Shown here piece after piece: positions 42,951-43,049 of a stretch of DNA of 43,049 nucleotides (positions are counted from its first letter, which is position 1; each line of letters opens with the position of its first letter). Made by a program: the position numbers and the translations under genes. The notes under the pieces were generated by a model that saw only the letters and a list, made by a program, of their open reading frames with translations, searched no databases and was not told the DNA's origin. This DNA comes from Polyangiaceae bacterium (GTDB lineage: Bacteria; Myxococcota_A; Polyangia; Polyangiales; Polyangiaceae), in contig JADLEQ010000018.1 in assembly GCA_020846005.1 (NCBI GenBank), forward strand, positions 1 to 43,049. The letters run 5' to 3'.

Positions 42951-43049
42951 TCAGGCGCCTGGGCGGGAGGCGATGACGTGGACGCCGAGGCGGGAGGCGG
43001 CGTCGCGGGCGGAGGGGTGCACGACGAAGCCGAAGAGGACGGGGACGAG
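42951..43049 (-). CDS. C-terminal end of an unidentified protein, partial at the right edge
   Basis: The minus strand is open from the window edge to a TGA at 42953-42951, giving 32 residues that begin LVPVLFGFVVHPSARD and end RLGVHVIASRPGA. Composition is clearly protein-like (alternating hydrophobic strand, helix, strand), unlike the repeats next to it. This could be the end of a nuclease-like fold, but 32 residues are too few to assign a family. Confidence 0.5.
   Translation of the reverse strand, partial: LVPVLFGFVVHPSARDAASRLGVHVIASRPGA

Noticed and set aside
42698-42976. Possible small Ala/Gly/Ser-rich protein gene
   Set aside because: It is just the translation of hexamer repeats; there is no start signal and no unique sequence.

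Overview
High-GC bacterial DNA, most likely from a myxobacterium (Myxococcota, Polyangiales-like). The grounds are gene content: Ser/Thr protein kinases fused to sensor or ATPase modules, an MglA-type GTPase, a MYXO-CTERM-tailed giant surface protein, many lipoproteins with Gly-rich linkers, SUMF1-domain and Cys-rich lipoproteins, and a Uma2-family nuclease. No rRNA, tRNA, transposase, prophage or CRISPR was seen. The window reads as ordinary chromosome rich in cell-surface genes.

Layout. 1-1 kb: 3' end of a Uma2-type gene and a small WXXGXW-repeat lipoprotein. 1.1-5.5 kb: an overlapping three-gene unit of an HExxH metallopeptidase lipoprotein and two SUMF1-like lipoproteins, with a hexamer repeat in its leader. 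5.6-10 kb: a metallophosphoesterase, a lipoprotein, a tandem-repeat spacer, a cystathionine beta-synthase-type enzyme with CBS domains, an unknown protein and a DGC-type zinc protein. 10-19 kb: a Cys-rich/lamin-tail lipoprotein, a methyltransferase, a GH3 enzyme, a duplicated Cys-domain lipoprotein, a GH2 enzyme and a thioredoxin-like lipoprotein. 19-25 kb: a 1640-residue kelch/Cys-module protein and a purple-acid-phosphatase-like lipoprotein. 25-32 kb: two translationally coupled Ser/Thr kinases. 32-34 kb: a multiheme lipoprotein followed by an MglA-like GTPase. 34-36.5 kb: a small lipoprotein and a collagen-like protein. 36.5-39.5 kb: a glycosyltransferase/TPR protein, and asd followed by a TPR membrane protein. 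39.6-42.7 kb: a 1014-residue lipoprotein. The window ends in hexamer repeats and the C-terminus of a minus-strand gene.

How it fits together. About a dozen products carry a lipobox, so most of the window encodes envelope or secreted parts rather than one pathway. Likely functional units are the peptidase/SUMF1/SUMF1 set, the kinase pair, the cytochrome/GTPase pair, the small lipoprotein/collagen pair and asd/TPR. The most general signal is promoter layout: at least nine genes have a TA(C/G)NCT-like -10 box ending 6-7 bases before the start codon and no Shine-Dalgarno site, which predicts leaderless mRNAs. A few genes (1175, 10140, 34870, 39477) instead have a leader with a recognisable ribosome-binding site.
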